Assembly (NCBI GenBank): GCA_020634575.1
Contig: JACKBM010000033.1
Span: 1 to 64,000 of the forward strand
DNA from: Ardenticatenales bacterium
GTDB lineage: Bacteria > Chloroflexota > Anaerolineae > Promineifilales > Promineifilaceae
Length of the DNA stretch: 64,000 nucleotides
Direction of reading: 5' to 3'
The position numbers and the translations under genes are program-made. A model generated the notes under the pieces. It made no database searches, was not told the origin of the DNA, and worked only from the letters and a program-made list of their open reading frames with translations. This document shows positions 18,763 through 27,888 of the stretch, in pieces; the first letter of the stretch is position 1, and the number at the start of each line of letters is the position of its first letter.

Positions 18763-20241
18763 TCAGGGACATTCCAACCGGTACAAGTTATCCACAGTTG
18801 TTGGCTGATAGACACCGGCCGGATCCCCCAAATCATTGATCACCCGCTGAAAAAGCTGCACTTCTACCGCCACCAAACGGCTATCCGGGCCAGATTTAGC
18901 CCCCTGCCGGCAGGCATACTCCGCCCAGGGCTCGGCCGCCGCTCGCTCCTCGCGCAGGTTCTCCTCAAATTTCTTAAAACGCGCCGTTGGCCCTATCAAC
19001 CAGCGATGACGCGTCCCATCAAACGGCACATCACGCTGGATATCCCACAGCTGGCCATCCTCGTATTCGCCTACCACGGCTATCCAGACGTCTGTCCCGG
19101 GTGTATCGCCGAAGGAAAACATGATCCAGCGCTGGGCCAAACCCGCCGCCCGGATCAAGCTGCCCGACACACCGGTGACTGCCGGCACATTGGTGCCAAA
19201 GGCGCCTCGGCCCAGCAACCAGACCACACAAAACATGGTGTAAAGCAAAAAGGCCGAACTGAGGAGACGTCCCCCCAGGCGCAATCCCGCCACTGGCTGA
19301 TAGTCTGGCGCTGCCAGGGACGCTGGTCGCGCCGGAAACGGCCCATAGCGCCGGACCAGCTTCACAAGCTTGCCGACCCATTCGCCATCCCACCAGAGAA
19401 AATAGCTGGCCATCATGATCCACGAAAAGTTAGGCACGGCCATCAACATACCAATGCCCAGATGCAATAGATAACCTGATACCAATGTCACCAGGCGTAT
19501 GCGGGGTTGGCCCCAGGGGAAATAGAGCCAGATGATGAACCAGAGTTCGATAATCCAGGTGAGCCAGCCTATACCAACAAATGCCCAGGCCGGCAGAAAA
19601 CTAAGCACCCAATCCGTAACCGGTGATGTCACAAACGTCATATTCAGGGCGTAATGCACAGCATTACCGTCAAACCAGGTGCCGCCGGGCATCTTGGTAA
19701 TCGTCGTCTGGAAATAAATCAACGCCACCTGGAGCTGCGCCAGACGAATGGGCAGGGCGTAGCTGTACCGGTTTCGTGGCCGCCCGCGGCTAGCCAGCGA
19801 ATATTGCTCGGCCAGGGGCAGGAACATCATCCAAAAACTCATGACGCTCATGACCACGTCAGCGCCGTTTATGATCAACGGCGACCGTTCCTGCACCGAG
19901 ACCACGATCAGCCAGTTCAAAATCGCGGCCCAACGTACCTGCCAGCCCAGGATCAGGGCGATGGTCACGCCAATCCAGACCAGAATCAGAACATAGGCCC
20001 AGGCTAATGAATCATGGAGAAAAAAGAGGGAGAAATCTTCAGGGGGCCAGAGAACAAAGCTGCCCTGTGGCGGCGTAATGCCTTTGTCGCTGAAAAAGAG
20101 GTCGGCAATAAAGAGATGGTAAATGGCATCCTTGAGTAGAATGAGGCCAAAAGCGATGCGGAAGATGGCGACCGGCCGGTTATCCACCAACCCAAACCAG
20201 TAACGCCAATCCCAAACTTGCGTTCCTATGCGATTTTCCAC
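18763..20241 (-). CDS. HTTM-domain membrane protein (gamma-carboxylase-like)
   Basis: A 492-residue polytopic membrane protein of the HTTM family, related to the membrane part of vitamin-K-dependent gamma-glutamyl carboxylase. The start is GTG 20241 with AAGGAG eight bases upstream. The opening helix (RPVAIFRIAFGLILLKDAIY) and the segments GITPPQG, LIINGADVVM and QLQVALIYFQTTITKMPGGTWFDGNAVHYAL are typical of HTTM proteins. About eight helices are followed by a C-terminal soluble domain of about 120 residues (GTDVWIAVVGEYEDGQLWDI). Bacterial members are uncharacterised in function. A TACAAT at 20274-20269 (minus) may be its -10 element. It is not obviously linked to its neighbours. Confidence 0.88.
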   Translation of the reverse strand: MENRIGTQVWDWRYWFGLVDNRPVAIFRIAFGLILLKDAIYHLFIADLFFSDKGITPPQGSFVLWPPEDFSLFFLHDSLAWAYVLILVWIGVTIALILGWQVRWAAILNWLIVVSVQERSPLIINGADVVMSVMSFWMMFLPLAEQYSLASRGRPRNRYSYALPIRLAQLQVALIYFQTTITKMPGGTWFDGNAVHYALNMTFVTSPVTDWVLSFLPAWAFVGIGWLTWIIELWFIIWLYFPWGQPRIRLVTLVSGYLLHLGIGMLMAVPNFSWIMMASYFLWWDGEWVGKLVKLVRRYGPFPARPASLAAPDYQPVAGLRLGGRLLSSAFLLYTMFCVVWLLGRGAFGTNVPAVTGVSGSLIRAAGLAQRWIMFSFGDTPGTDVWIAVVGEYEDGQLWDIQRDVPFDGTRHRWLIGPTARFKKFEENLREERAAAEPWAEYACRQGAKSGPDSRLVAVEVQLFQRVINDLGDPAGVYQPTTVDNLYRLECP

Positions 20242-20285
20242 AGTGCTCTCCTTACCTCAGCCGACGCTATTGTACCCCCAAACGC

Positions 20286-20319
20286 AACAGTCTGGCGCCA
20301 ATACTGACGCCAGACTGTT
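20286..20319 (-). terminator. Hairpin after ftsZ copy 1
   Basis: AACAGTCTGGCG pairs perfectly with CGCCAGACTGTT around a 10-base loop, 65 bases after the ftsZ stop at the end of the dcw cluster. The following minus-strand sequence is only moderately T-rich (GCGTTTGGGG), so it may be a weak or Rho-assisted terminator. Confidence 0.6.
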
Positions 20320-20384
20320 TGCAAGGACGGATGACTTCGTTGGCAGAACGAAGGTATCACACAATATGGTTGGTAGGGCGCAAT

Positions 20385-21560
20385 TTATTGCTTGCGCCGC
20401 AGGAAAGCAGGGATCTCCAGATCGTCCGGGCGGAACTTGGCGCGCGCGTCATCCCGCTTGGGCGTCGCCGGCGCGTTGTCACGCACCGGTCCGCTATCCC
20501 GGCTGACTTCCACCGGCTCTTCCTGACGCATCGGGGCTGGCCGCTGTGTCGCCACCGGCCGCGTCATATGGCGCAGCGGGACACTCTGGTCAAAACCCGT
20601 GGCAATCACCGTGATGCGCAGGTTGGAGCCCATCGTCTCATCAATCACCGCGCCGAAGATCAGGTTGACATCCGGGTGCGCGGTCTCGCGAATGATCTGG
20701 GCCGCCTGGTTGATCTCGTACAGGCTCATATCTGGCCCGCCGGTGACATTAAACAGGATGCCGCGAGCGCCGTCGATGGTCACGTCCAGCAACGGGCTGG
20801 CCAGCGCCTGCTCGGCCGCCACACGGGCCCGATCATCACCGCTGCCGTGGCCAACCGCCATCAACGCCGCGCCGCCCATCGACATGATGGAGCGCACGTC
20901 GGCGAAGTCCAGGTTGATGAGGCCGGGCACGGTGATCAGCTCGCTGATGCCCTGAATACCTTGCCGCAAAACGTCATCCGCCATGCGGAAGGAGTCCATC
21001 AGCGTCATACGCTTGTCAGCGGTTTCCAGCAGCCGGTCGTTCGGGATGACAATCAGGGTGTCGACATGCTCTTTGAGCGCCTCGATCCCTTCCTCGGCTG
21101 CGCGGGCCCGCTTGGTCCCCTCAAAGCTGAACGGGCGGGTCACAACGCCGATGGTCAATGCGCCATGCTCGCGGGCAACCTTGGCTACTGTGGGCATCGC
21201 CCCGGTGCCAGTGCCGCCACCCATACCTGCGGTGATGAACACCATGTCGGAATCTTCCAGCAGCTTGTAAATCTCATCAGCCGACTCTTCAGCCGCCAGG
21301 CGCCCCTTCTCCGGATTGCCACCGGAGCCGAGGCCGCGGGTGCTGCGCTCGCCAATCATCAGCCGATTGCCGGCGTGGCTCAGCATCAGCGCCTGGTTGT
21401 CCGTATTAATGGCGATAAAATCGACGCCGGCAATGCCCTCATCGATCATCCGGTCCACGGCATTGCTGCCGCCACCGCCAACGCCAACCACCCGAATCAT
21501 CGCCGTACCATCAGCACCCATTGCTCGTTCACTTTTTTGTTTCGATACTTTTTTATCCAT
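20385..21560 (-). CDS. ftsZ: Cell division protein FtsZ, copy 1 (end of the dcw cluster)
   Basis: A tubulin-like GTPase that forms the cytokinetic ring, 391 residues. The GTP-binding signature GGGTGTG is at 114-120, followed by AMP where FtsZ normally has AAP. The T7 loop NLDFADV, which completes the GTPase site across subunits, is intact. A variable linker rich in Pro and Arg precedes the C-terminal peptide [12 protein letters not shown], which binds FtsA and other partners. An extra N-terminal stretch of about 20 residues ([20 protein letters not shown]) is absent from copy 2. It lies directly downstream of ftsA, separated by 156 bases of repeats. A second full-length ftsZ is at 38884-40089. 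Confidence 0.97.
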   Translation of the reverse strand: MDKKVSKQKSERAMGADGTAMIRVVGVGGGGSNAVDRMIDEGIAGVDFIAINTDNQALMLSHAGNRLMIGERSTRGLGSGGNPEKGRLAAEESADEIYKLLEDSDMVFITAGMGGGTGTGAMPTVAKVAREHGALTIGVVTRPFSFEGTKRARAAEEGIEALKEHVDTLIVIPNDRLLETADKRMTLMDSFRMADDVLRQGIQGISELITVPGLINLDFADVRSIMSMGGAALMAVGHGSGDDRARVAAEQALASPLLDVTIDGARGILFNVTGGPDMSLYEINQAAQIIRETAHPDVNLIFGAVIDETMGSNLRITVIATGFDQSVPLRHMTRPVATQRPAPMRQEEPVEVSRDSGPVRDNAPATPKRDDARAKFRPDDLEIPAFLRRKQ

Positions 21561-21593
21561 TAGAAACCTCTCCGTCCTATTGAGCTGTAGCGG

Positions 21594-21716
21594 TTAGCTA
21601 TTAGCTGTTAGTAGATTTCGAGCGAGCCCCAGCTCGCGTCCATCTGAGCTTGGGCTCAAGCGGCCTCAATGAGCCCGCCAGTTGTTCACTAACAGCTAAC
21701 AGCTATGAGCTAAAAG
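21594..21716. repeat. AGCTATTAGCTGTTAGT inverted-repeat element
   Basis: GTTAGCTATTAGCTGTTAGT on the left is matched on the right by ACTAACAGCTAACAGCTATG (reverse complement, one mismatch over 18), followed by AGCTAAAAGCTA. It fills the ftsA-ftsZ gap and shares units with the gap at 36869-37037. Confidence 0.7.
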
Positions 21717-22937
21717 CTATCCAGGCAACAACGCCCGCAAAAACTCACCAATTTTCAACCGATTACCAAAAATCCCTTGTGACGGGAGCGGTCGGAAGCT
21801 GCTTTCCTGGACCATACTCCAGCGCATCAAGCCGATGCTGGTGGTGTAGGCCGGTCCTTTCAGTGCATCGACCAGACCGACGAGATTTTTGGGGCTGGCC
21901 ACCCGGGCCGGCACGCCAAGGACTCGCTGGGCAACGTCAGCGATTCCCCGTAGCTGGGCACAGCCACCCGTCAGCACAATACCGGCCGGTAGCAACCCGT
22001 CGTAACCCGACTCCCGAATCTCGTTCAACACGATTTGGAACATCTCTTCAACCCGCGCTTCAATCACCGAAGCCAGGTCCTGACGTCCCACCTGAATCTT
22101 TTCACCGCTGAACGGCTCCACCGTGAAGACAAAGCTGGAATCAATCTGATCCGGCCGGCAATCACCGTATTGCAGCTTCACCCGCTCGGCTACCTCAAAC
22201 GGCACCCGCAACCCGATGGCGATGTCGTTGGTGATATGGCTGCCGCCTATCGGCACCACCTTGGTGTGCCAGGCCGAGCCATCCACGTAAAGCGCGATGT
22301 CGGTCGTGCCGCCGCCGATGTCGGCGACGATGACGCCCATGTTGCGCTCCGTCGATTCCAGCACCGCCTCACCAGAGGCCAGCGCATTCAACACAAAATC
22401 CTCCGCCTGAATGCCAACGTTGTCAGCACACTGCGTCAGGTTCATCAGGGCCGGCGTCGCCGCCGTGACGATGTGGGCATCCACTTCCAGCCGGGCGCCA
22501 TGCATCCCGAGTGGACTCAGGACGCCGCCCTGATTATCAACTTTGAAGTTTTGCGGAATAACGTGCAGCACCTGCCGGTTGCGCGGCACCGGGATCGCCT
22601 GGGCCGCATCCAGCGCCCGGCCGACGTCTTCAACCGTCACCCCGGAGCCGTTCCGGTTAATTGCCGAAACGCCCGCATTGTTGTAGCAGGCGATATGCTC
22701 ACCCGCGACGTTGATGTACGCCTGTGACAGGTCGTAGCCGGAGGTTTGCTCCGCCTTCTCCACCGCCTTGGCGATGGCCGCCGACGCCTCTGCCGCGTTG
22801 ACGATCATGCCCTTACGCACCCCTTTGGAGGGCACGATGCCCAGGCCGATGATCCTGAGCTGGCCCTGCCAGACCTCGCCCACGACCGCACAGATTTTTG
22901 TTGTGCCAATATCGATACCAAAAATTACTTCTGCCAT
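21717..22937 (-). CDS. ftsA: Cell division protein FtsA
   Basis: An actin-fold ATPase that tethers FtsZ to the membrane, 406 residues. ATG 22937 is chosen because the protein then opens directly with the phosphate-1 loop FGIDIGTTK and AGGA precedes it; the frame runs open to 23141 but overlaps ftsQ. Other actin-fold marks are GRALDAAQAIPVP, DIGGGTTDIALYVDG (phosphate-2) and GIVLTGGCAQLRGI (adenosine motif). The C-terminus (IGEFLRALLPG) is the amphipathic membrane-targeting helix. It lies 28 bases after ftsQ and 156 before ftsZ copy 1. Confidence 0.96.
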   Translation of the reverse strand: MAEVIFGIDIGTTKICAVVGEVWQGQLRIIGLGIVPSKGVRKGMIVNAAEASAAIAKAVEKAEQTSGYDLSQAYINVAGEHIACYNNAGVSAINRNGSGVTVEDVGRALDAAQAIPVPRNRQVLHVIPQNFKVDNQGGVLSPLGMHGARLEVDAHIVTAATPALMNLTQCADNVGIQAEDFVLNALASGEAVLESTERNMGVIVADIGGGTTDIALYVDGSAWHTKVVPIGGSHITNDIAIGLRVPFEVAERVKLQYGDCRPDQIDSSFVFTVEPFSGEKIQVGRQDLASVIEARVEEMFQIVLNEIRESGYDGLLPAGIVLTGGCAQLRGIADVAQRVLGVPARVASPKNLVGLVDALKGPAYTTSIGLMRWSMVQESSFRPLPSQGIFGNRLKIGEFLRALLPG

Positions 22938-22965
22938 GAGATGTCCTGTCCTTGCTAAAGACCCG

Positions 22966-23889
22966 TCAACTGCGCAAGCCAAAAGCCCGGTAATAGGGCT
23001 TGGTTGGATTGCTGACACTGATGTACTCGGGTTGCAGCGAACGCTCCTGTAAATCAGTGACAATTGCTTGGTACACAACCAGCTTCTGATGCATGTTCGT
23101 CCCGACACCCAGATAGACGCGCCATCCCTGGGGGTCATCAAAGCTCAAACCATCGTTGGGCCGATAGTAGAGCGTCCCCAGATTGGGTCGGAGCGCTTGC
23201 AGCTGTTGTGCGCCTGCCAGTAACTCCAGGGGAATAAATGCCCGTAGCAGATTCCCCTCGGCATCCTCCATCACCTCTGTACTCTCTGATTGGATGTGCA
23301 ACAGCTCGGGCATCTCCCGCCGGGCCGGCATCAAATAGCCCTGGTTGTTGATCCAATACTCTTTCCCAGCCTGCTGCCAAATTGCCACCGGGGTATCTTC
23401 CTGGACGGCGATATGGACCAGGTTGGGCCATTCCAGCGTAACCGTGGCTGAAATCACCCCCGGCAACTCGTTAATACGGGCCGCCGCCTGCTCCGGACTT
23501 GCGGAGAAGATGTGTGCGCCGGCCAGGCCACTTGCCCCCACGATCTCATCCGGTGAGATTGTCGAAATGCCCTCAACCGGAATGTAGGTCAGATAAAAAT
23601 CACCTTTGATGCCGATGGTATACATGGCATAGAGGCTCACGCAGAGCAGCGCGATGCTGATCCAGCGCGGCGAGCTGACCATTTGCTTCACGGTCGCCGT
23701 GGGCAGCTTCATCTGGATGCGCTGCTGCCGGTTCCGTCGCCGGCGGCGCTGCGCCCCTTCCCCGACTACATTGCGGGGCATTGGGATGGCGGTTGATTGG
23801 ACTCGCCGCACCCGTGGCTGCTTGCGCAAGCGCCGGGGCCGATTACCCTTACCGCGCCCTGTTAAATCTCTGGAAATCCCTGGTAACAT
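22966..23889 (-). CDS. ftsQ: Cell division protein FtsQ/DivIB
   Basis: A bitopic division protein linking early and late divisome parts. The start is uncertain: ATG 23889 (307 aa) avoids overlap with ddl, while ATG 23964 overlaps ddl by 35 bases with GGAGCGAC ahead of it. A very basic cytoplasmic region (many Arg, around GAQRRRRRNRQQR) precedes one membrane helix (ISIALLCVSLYAMYTIG). A POTRA domain follows (YIPVEGISTISPDEIVGASGL to VQEDTPVAIW), then the FtsQ beta domain with YWINNQGYLMPA. Order ddl-ftsQ-ftsA-ftsZ is the classical one. Confidence 0.93.
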   Translation of the reverse strand: MLPGISRDLTGRGKGNRPRRLRKQPRVRRVQSTAIPMPRNVVGEGAQRRRRRNRQQRIQMKLPTATVKQMVSSPRWISIALLCVSLYAMYTIGIKGDFYLTYIPVEGISTISPDEIVGASGLAGAHIFSASPEQAAARINELPGVISATVTLEWPNLVHIAVQEDTPVAIWQQAGKEYWINNQGYLMPARREMPELLHIQSESTEVMEDAEGNLLRAFIPLELLAGAQQLQALRPNLGTLYYRPNDGLSFDDPQGWRVYLGVGTNMHQKLVVYQAIVTDLQERSLQPEYISVSNPTKPYYRAFGLRS

Positions 23890-23929
23890 AAGAATTAGTC
23901 CACAACTAAGCTGCTGTCGCAGCCAACCA

Positions 23930-25036
23930 TTACAACGTTGTCCGTAACCCTCTCTTTTCCTCATGTCGCTCCAGCGCCAGCTCAATCAACCTGTCCAACA
24001 GTTGACCATACGGCAGGCCTGTCGCCTCCCAGAGTTTGGGATACATCGAAATGCTCGTGAAGCCGGGAATAGTGTTGATTTCATTGAGATAGATCCGGCC
24101 GGTCGCCTTCTCCATCAGCAAATCAACTCGTCCCATGCCCGCACAATCAATGGCCCGGTAAGCCCTTAAGGCCAGCCGCCGGACCTCCGCCGCTTCTGTC
24201 TCGCTCAGCGGCGCCGGTATCAGCAATTCGGAATCATCGCTGATGTATTTCGCTTCATAATCATAAAATTCGCGCCGCGGCCGAACCTCGCCCACAATGC
24301 TCGCTTCCGGCTCGGCGTTGCCCAGCACGGCCACTTCGAGTTCACGCACCACGGCACCTTGCTCAACCACGACCCGCCGGTCGTACTCGAAGGCTGCGTT
24401 CAGACCAGCTACCAAGGCAGCCTGGTCCTTGCACTTGTTGATGCCTACGCTGGAGCCGAGATTGGCCGGCTTGGTAAACAACGGGTAGACCAGCTCGTTC
24501 TCCAGAATTTCGATGACGCGCTCCGGCATTTGCCGCCATTTGTCTGCCGTCACCAGTTGCCAGGGCAGCACCGGTATCCCGTTGGCCGCCATGACCATCT
24601 TGAAGATCGCCTTGTCCATGCCCACCGCTGAGCCGACCACTCCGGCGCCGACATACGGCATCCCGGCCATCTCCAGCAAACCCTGGACGGTCCCGTCCTC
24701 GCCGTAGGTGCCGTGCAAAATCGGGATCAGGACGTCCAATCCTTCTCCCTCCAGCTCGACGACGTGACCGGGATTGGCGTCATCCAACCGTACCAGGGCA
24801 TGACGTTCCGGGTCGGGCAATAGGGAGACCGGTTGCGCATCAGCCATCTCACCGCTGTCCAGGGCAGCCATAGCGCCGCCGAGGAGCCACCGGCCGGTCC
24901 GGCTGATCCCAATCTCCACCACCTCATATTTATTTCGGTCCAGAGCCGCCATGACCGAGCGCGCCGACTGCAGCGAGACCTCATGCTCACCCGACCGACC
25001 GCCAAAAATCACACCAACCCTGATCTTCTTGCCCAT
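23930..25036 (-). CDS. ddl: D-alanine--D-alanine ligase
   Basis: An ATP-grasp ligase that makes D-Ala-D-Ala for the peptidoglycan stem, 368 residues. The N-terminal [10 protein letters not shown] motif is at about 12-21, [15 protein letters not shown] in the first third, and [11 protein letters not shown] in the middle. The C-terminal metal and active-site region reads [21 protein letters not shown]. The length is that of long-type Ddl with an inserted [14 protein letters not shown] region. It lies downstream of murB, separated by a 158-base repeat cluster. The alanine racemase at 60741 would supply its substrate. Confidence 0.97.
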   Translation of the reverse strand: MGKKIRVGVIFGGRSGEHEVSLQSARSVMAALDRNKYEVVEIGISRTGRWLLGGAMAALDSGEMADAQPVSLLPDPERHALVRLDDANPGHVVELEGEGLDVLIPILHGTYGEDGTVQGLLEMAGMPYVGAGVVGSAVGMDKAIFKMVMAANGIPVLPWQLVTADKWRQMPERVIEILENELVYPLFTKPANLGSSVGINKCKDQAALVAGLNAAFEYDRRVVVEQGAVVRELEVAVLGNAEPEASIVGEVRPRREFYDYEAKYISDDSELLIPAPLSETEAAEVRRLALRAYRAIDCAGMGRVDLLMEKATGRIYLNEINTIPGFTSISMYPKLWEATGLPYGQLLDRLIELALERHEEKRGLRTTL

Positions 25037-25066
25037 AAAACGCCTAAACCGCTAACAACCTTGACG

Positions 25067-25194
25067 TGTCATCCCTGAGCGCAGCGAGGGACCCCTTTCG
25101 GCTCCGCCTCAAGGTGACACTCCTGTCATCCCGAGCGCAGCGACCCTTCGCGTTGCTCAGGGTGACACCCTGTCATCCCGAACGTAGCGAGGGA
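25067..25194. repeat. Three TGTCATCCC-GAGCGCAGCGA repeats
   Basis: Copies start at 25067, 25124 and 25171, in the same orientation, with inverted partner pieces (AAGGTGACA, CAGGGTGACA) between them. This is the widespread TGTCATCCTGAGCGCAGCGA type of dispersed bacterial repeat. The third copy ends directly at the murB stop codon. The element separates murB from ddl inside the dcw cluster. Confidence 0.8.
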
Positions 25195-26163
25195 CTATTC
25201 CTCTTCAAACTCAAAATTCCAATCACCAACCAGCTCAACTTCCAGATCCATCTCAATGCCAAACTTGGTCCGCACCACGTGCCACGCCTCCGCGATCAAC
25301 TCGCGAATATCCTCGGCCCGGCAGTTGTCCTCGTTGACAAAGAAGTTGGCGTGCTTATCCGAGATCACCGCCCCACCAATACGCATCCCTTTGAGACCAG
25401 CCGTCTCAATAAGGTAGCCCGCGTAATAATGGTCCGGGTTCTTGAACATCGAGCCGGTGCTGGCCCCGCCGGGCTGCGTCTGCTTGCGGTGGGCGATAAA
25501 GGCATCGGCCCGGCCCAGCAGGATCTCCGGCGCTTCCGGCTTCAAAATGAGCTCCACATCCAGCACCACCCGGCGCGGGACGTCGTCAAAATGCTCTTCT
25601 TTCAACACGCTGTTGCGGTATTCGAAGCCCATCTGCTCGTTATTGATGATTTCTTGCCCTTTACCCGGTGTCCAGACCTTAACCGCCCGTACACAATCGC
25701 TCATATCGCCACCGTGGGCGCCGGCATTGCCCACGACTGCGCCACCAACCGTGCCCGGGATGCTGACGGCCCACTCCAGACCGCCCAACCCCTTGGCCAT
25801 ACATTGGCGGGCCAGCGACGACAGGTTCACCCCGGCATCCGCCGTACAAACCACACCGGCCCCACTATGGCGGAAGCTGATGTTCTTGGCCCGGTTGTGG
25901 ATGACTAACCCCGGTAACCCTTCGTCAGCGACGAGGATGTTGGAGCCGCCGCCCAGAATGAAATAGGGCATTTGCTGGGCATAGGCTAGCTCAGCAGCCA
26001 TCTGCAGCTCGTCAGCGGAGTTCACGGCAACATAAAGTTCTGCCCGACCACCGACACGCGCGGAGGTGTAACGACCAATCGGCTCATTGAGCTTGAAGCG
26101 ATCGCCGAAAATGTCACGGAAGTTTGCCAGAATGGCTTCGGTCACAATCGTTCTCAGTTCCAT
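25195..26163 (-). CDS. murB: UDP-N-acetylenolpyruvoylglucosamine reductase
   Basis: A flavoprotein that reduces UDP-GlcNAc-enolpyruvate to UDP-MurNAc with NADPH, 322 residues. FAD-binding marks are NEPIGRYTSARVGG, ILGGGSNILVADEG and SIPGTVGGAVVGNAGAHGG. The active-site serine lies in GGASTGSMFKNP. The compact form without the Tyr loop of E. coli MurB indicates type II. It ends in an acidic tail (FEFEEE) that runs into the repeat cluster. It is preceded by the small lysine-rich ORF with 2 bases between. Confidence 0.97.
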   Translation of the reverse strand: MELRTIVTEAILANFRDIFGDRFKLNEPIGRYTSARVGGRAELYVAVNSADELQMAAELAYAQQMPYFILGGGSNILVADEGLPGLVIHNRAKNISFRHSGAGVVCTADAGVNLSSLARQCMAKGLGGLEWAVSIPGTVGGAVVGNAGAHGGDMSDCVRAVKVWTPGKGQEIINNEQMGFEYRNSVLKEEHFDDVPRRVVLDVELILKPEAPEILLGRADAFIAHRKQTQPGGASTGSMFKNPDHYYAGYLIETAGLKGMRIGGAVISDKHANFFVNEDNCRAEDIRELIAEAWHVVRTKFGIEMDLEVELVGDWNFEFEEE

Positions 26164-26165
26164 TA

Positions 26166-26315
26166 CTAAATACCCTTCTCTTCCAGTTTGCTGACAAGCC
26201 GGCGGATCACATCAACGGAGACCTGCATCTTGACGACCTCTGTCTTTGTGTCCTTTTGCTTCTTTCCAGCCGGTTTTTTCTCTGAACCTTTCTTGCCTGT
26301 TGTTTTAGTGGCCAT
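26166..26315 (-). CDS. Tiny lysine-rich protein inside the dcw cluster
   Basis: A 49-residue ORF between murC and murB. ATG 26315 has AAGGA about 9 bases upstream; a longer frame starts at 26357. The first half is almost only Lys, Thr, Gly and Glu (MATKTTGKKGSEKKPAGKKQ), likely disordered and possibly nucleic-acid or membrane-surface binding. The second half could form an amphipathic helix (VSVDVIRRLVSKLEEKGI). I recognise no family. Its tight spacing to murB (2 bases) favours a real gene over noise. Confidence 0.55.
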   Translation of the reverse strand: MATKTTGKKGSEKKPAGKKQKDTKTEVVKMQVSVDVIRRLVSKLEEKGI

Positions 26316-26401
26316 GGTCTGCATTCCTTGGTCCGGTAGCTGTCGGGTGTTGGGCAACTTCCAGCGTCCAGACCGAACGAATCACTAGTTTTCAACAATA
26401 A

Positions 26402-27886
26402 TCAGGAAACCTGCCGACGATTCAGATTTGCCTTTAATCCATCCAGGACCCATTGCCCGACCGCGTTGCCGTCACCGGCGCCGAAAGTGACGAGCACATC
26501 GCCTGGTTGAATATGATCCAATAAGTAAGCGGCCGCGGCTTCGCGCGCGCCGATGTAATGAGCAGCCGGGTGGGTCATCTGCGCCACCACCTGGGCGGAA
26601 TCGATACCCAATGTATCTGTCTCCCGGCTGCGATAAATGTCAAGCACAATCACTTCATCCGCGGCGCCGAAAGCAGCGGCAAATTCGCGCTGCAACAACT
26701 TGGTGCGGCTATAAGTGTGCGGTTGCCAGACCGCCCATAGTTTCCGCTCGCCGTATTGCTGCCGCAACGCAGCTAAGATGACTCTTATCTCGGTCGGATG
26801 ATGGCCGTAATCGTCTACGATCACGACATCCCCCGCCGTCCCAATGTGCTGCAGCCGGCGATTGACGCCACCGAAGCTGGCCAGCGCCTGGCTGCACTCC
26901 TGGAACGGGATCTCTTCGTGCAAGCCAACGGCCAGAGCCGCCAGCGCGTTTAGCACATTGTGCCGACCGGCCAGCCGCAGCCGCACCAGGCCGAGGGTCT
27001 CCCCATTCAGGGTCACCAGGAAGTCAGAGCCGCCAGCCTGGTTGGGCTGGAAATCTGTGGCCAGCAGGTGATCAGCACCGGCCGGTACCTGCTCTGCCTC
27101 AAAACCGAATGCCATCACCCGTGTGCCCGCCGCCTGAGCCGCGCCAAGCAACTGGCGCGTCTGCGGGTCATCGCTGCAACCAACAAACAAACCTTCAGCC
27201 GGCAGCAAAGCAATAAAACGAGCAAAGGCGTCCAGGTAATCCGCCTCAGTCGGGTAAATGTCCGGATGGTCATGCTCCACGTTGGTCACCACCGCCACCA
27301 GCGGCCGCAACCCGAGGAACATATGGTCATACTCATCCGCTTCGACTATAAAATGACGCCCGTCACCGGCGCGGCCGTGACCCAGCAACCCAGGCAATTC
27401 ACCGCCTACAATCACCGTCGGATCCTGGCCGGTCGCCATAAAAATCTGGGCCAGCATACCCGTGGTCGAGGTTTTGCCGTGCGTGCCGGCCACGGCGATA
27501 CCGCGATAATCAGCCATCATCCGGCCCAGCAGGTCCGCTCGTTTCAGCACCGGGACGCCGGCCGCGCGGGCTGCCTGGAGTTCGGGGTTACCGGCCGGTA
27601 TCGCCGACGAAATTACCACCCAATCCGCACCCGCTATCTGCGCCGCCGCATGACCCTCATAAACGGTCGCCCCAGCTGCCACCAGACTTTCCGTCTGCGC
27701 ATTGGCCTGCATGTCCGACCCGGACACCGTCACCCCCTGCCCTAGCAGCACATGGGCGATAGCCGACATCCCGGCCCCGGCAATGCCGATAATATGAATA
27801 TGCATTTCCGGACGAACAACCCAGGGGTCGTTCTGAACATTCTCAGCCATAACAGCTCGGGTCAAGACGGGTACTGCTGTCTGCAT
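26402..27886 (-). CDS. murC: UDP-N-acetylmuramate--L-alanine ligase
   Basis: An ATP-dependent Mur ligase adding L-Ala to UDP-MurNAc, 494 residues. The N-terminal Rossmann motif HIIGIAGAGMSAIA is at about 31-44, the ATP P-loop is VAGTHGKTSTTGM, the middle domain has NVEHDHPDIYPT, and the C-terminal domain has DDYGHHPTEIR and QPHTYSRT. GTG 27889 and ATG 27886 are adjacent, and I use the ATG. ATG 27850 is possible, as many MurC proteins start closer to the Rossmann motif. The upstream CvpA-like stop codon touches this start, implying coupling. Confidence 0.96.
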   Translation of the reverse strand: MQTAVPVLTRAVMAENVQNDPWVVRPEMHIHIIGIAGAGMSAIAHVLLGQGVTVSGSDMQANAQTESLVAAGATVYEGHAAAQIAGADWVVISSAIPAGNPELQAARAAGVPVLKRADLLGRMMADYRGIAVAGTHGKTSTTGMLAQIFMATGQDPTVIVGGELPGLLGHGRAGDGRHFIVEADEYDHMFLGLRPLVAVVTNVEHDHPDIYPTEADYLDAFARFIALLPAEGLFVGCSDDPQTRQLLGAAQAAGTRVMAFGFEAEQVPAGADHLLATDFQPNQAGGSDFLVTLNGETLGLVRLRLAGRHNVLNALAALAVGLHEEIPFQECSQALASFGGVNRRLQHIGTAGDVVIVDDYGHHPTEIRVILAALRQQYGERKLWAVWQPHTYSRTKLLQREFAAAFGAADEVIVLDIYRSRETDTLGIDSAQVVAQMTHPAAHYIGAREAAAAYLLDHIQPGDVLVTFGAGDGNAVGQWVLDGLKANLNRRQVS

Positions 27887-27888
27887 CA

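Noticed and set aside
20319..21563. A 414-codon plus-strand frame
   Set aside because: Antisense of ftsZ copy 1; its composition is that of a shadow frame (His/Arg/Gln-rich, no motif).
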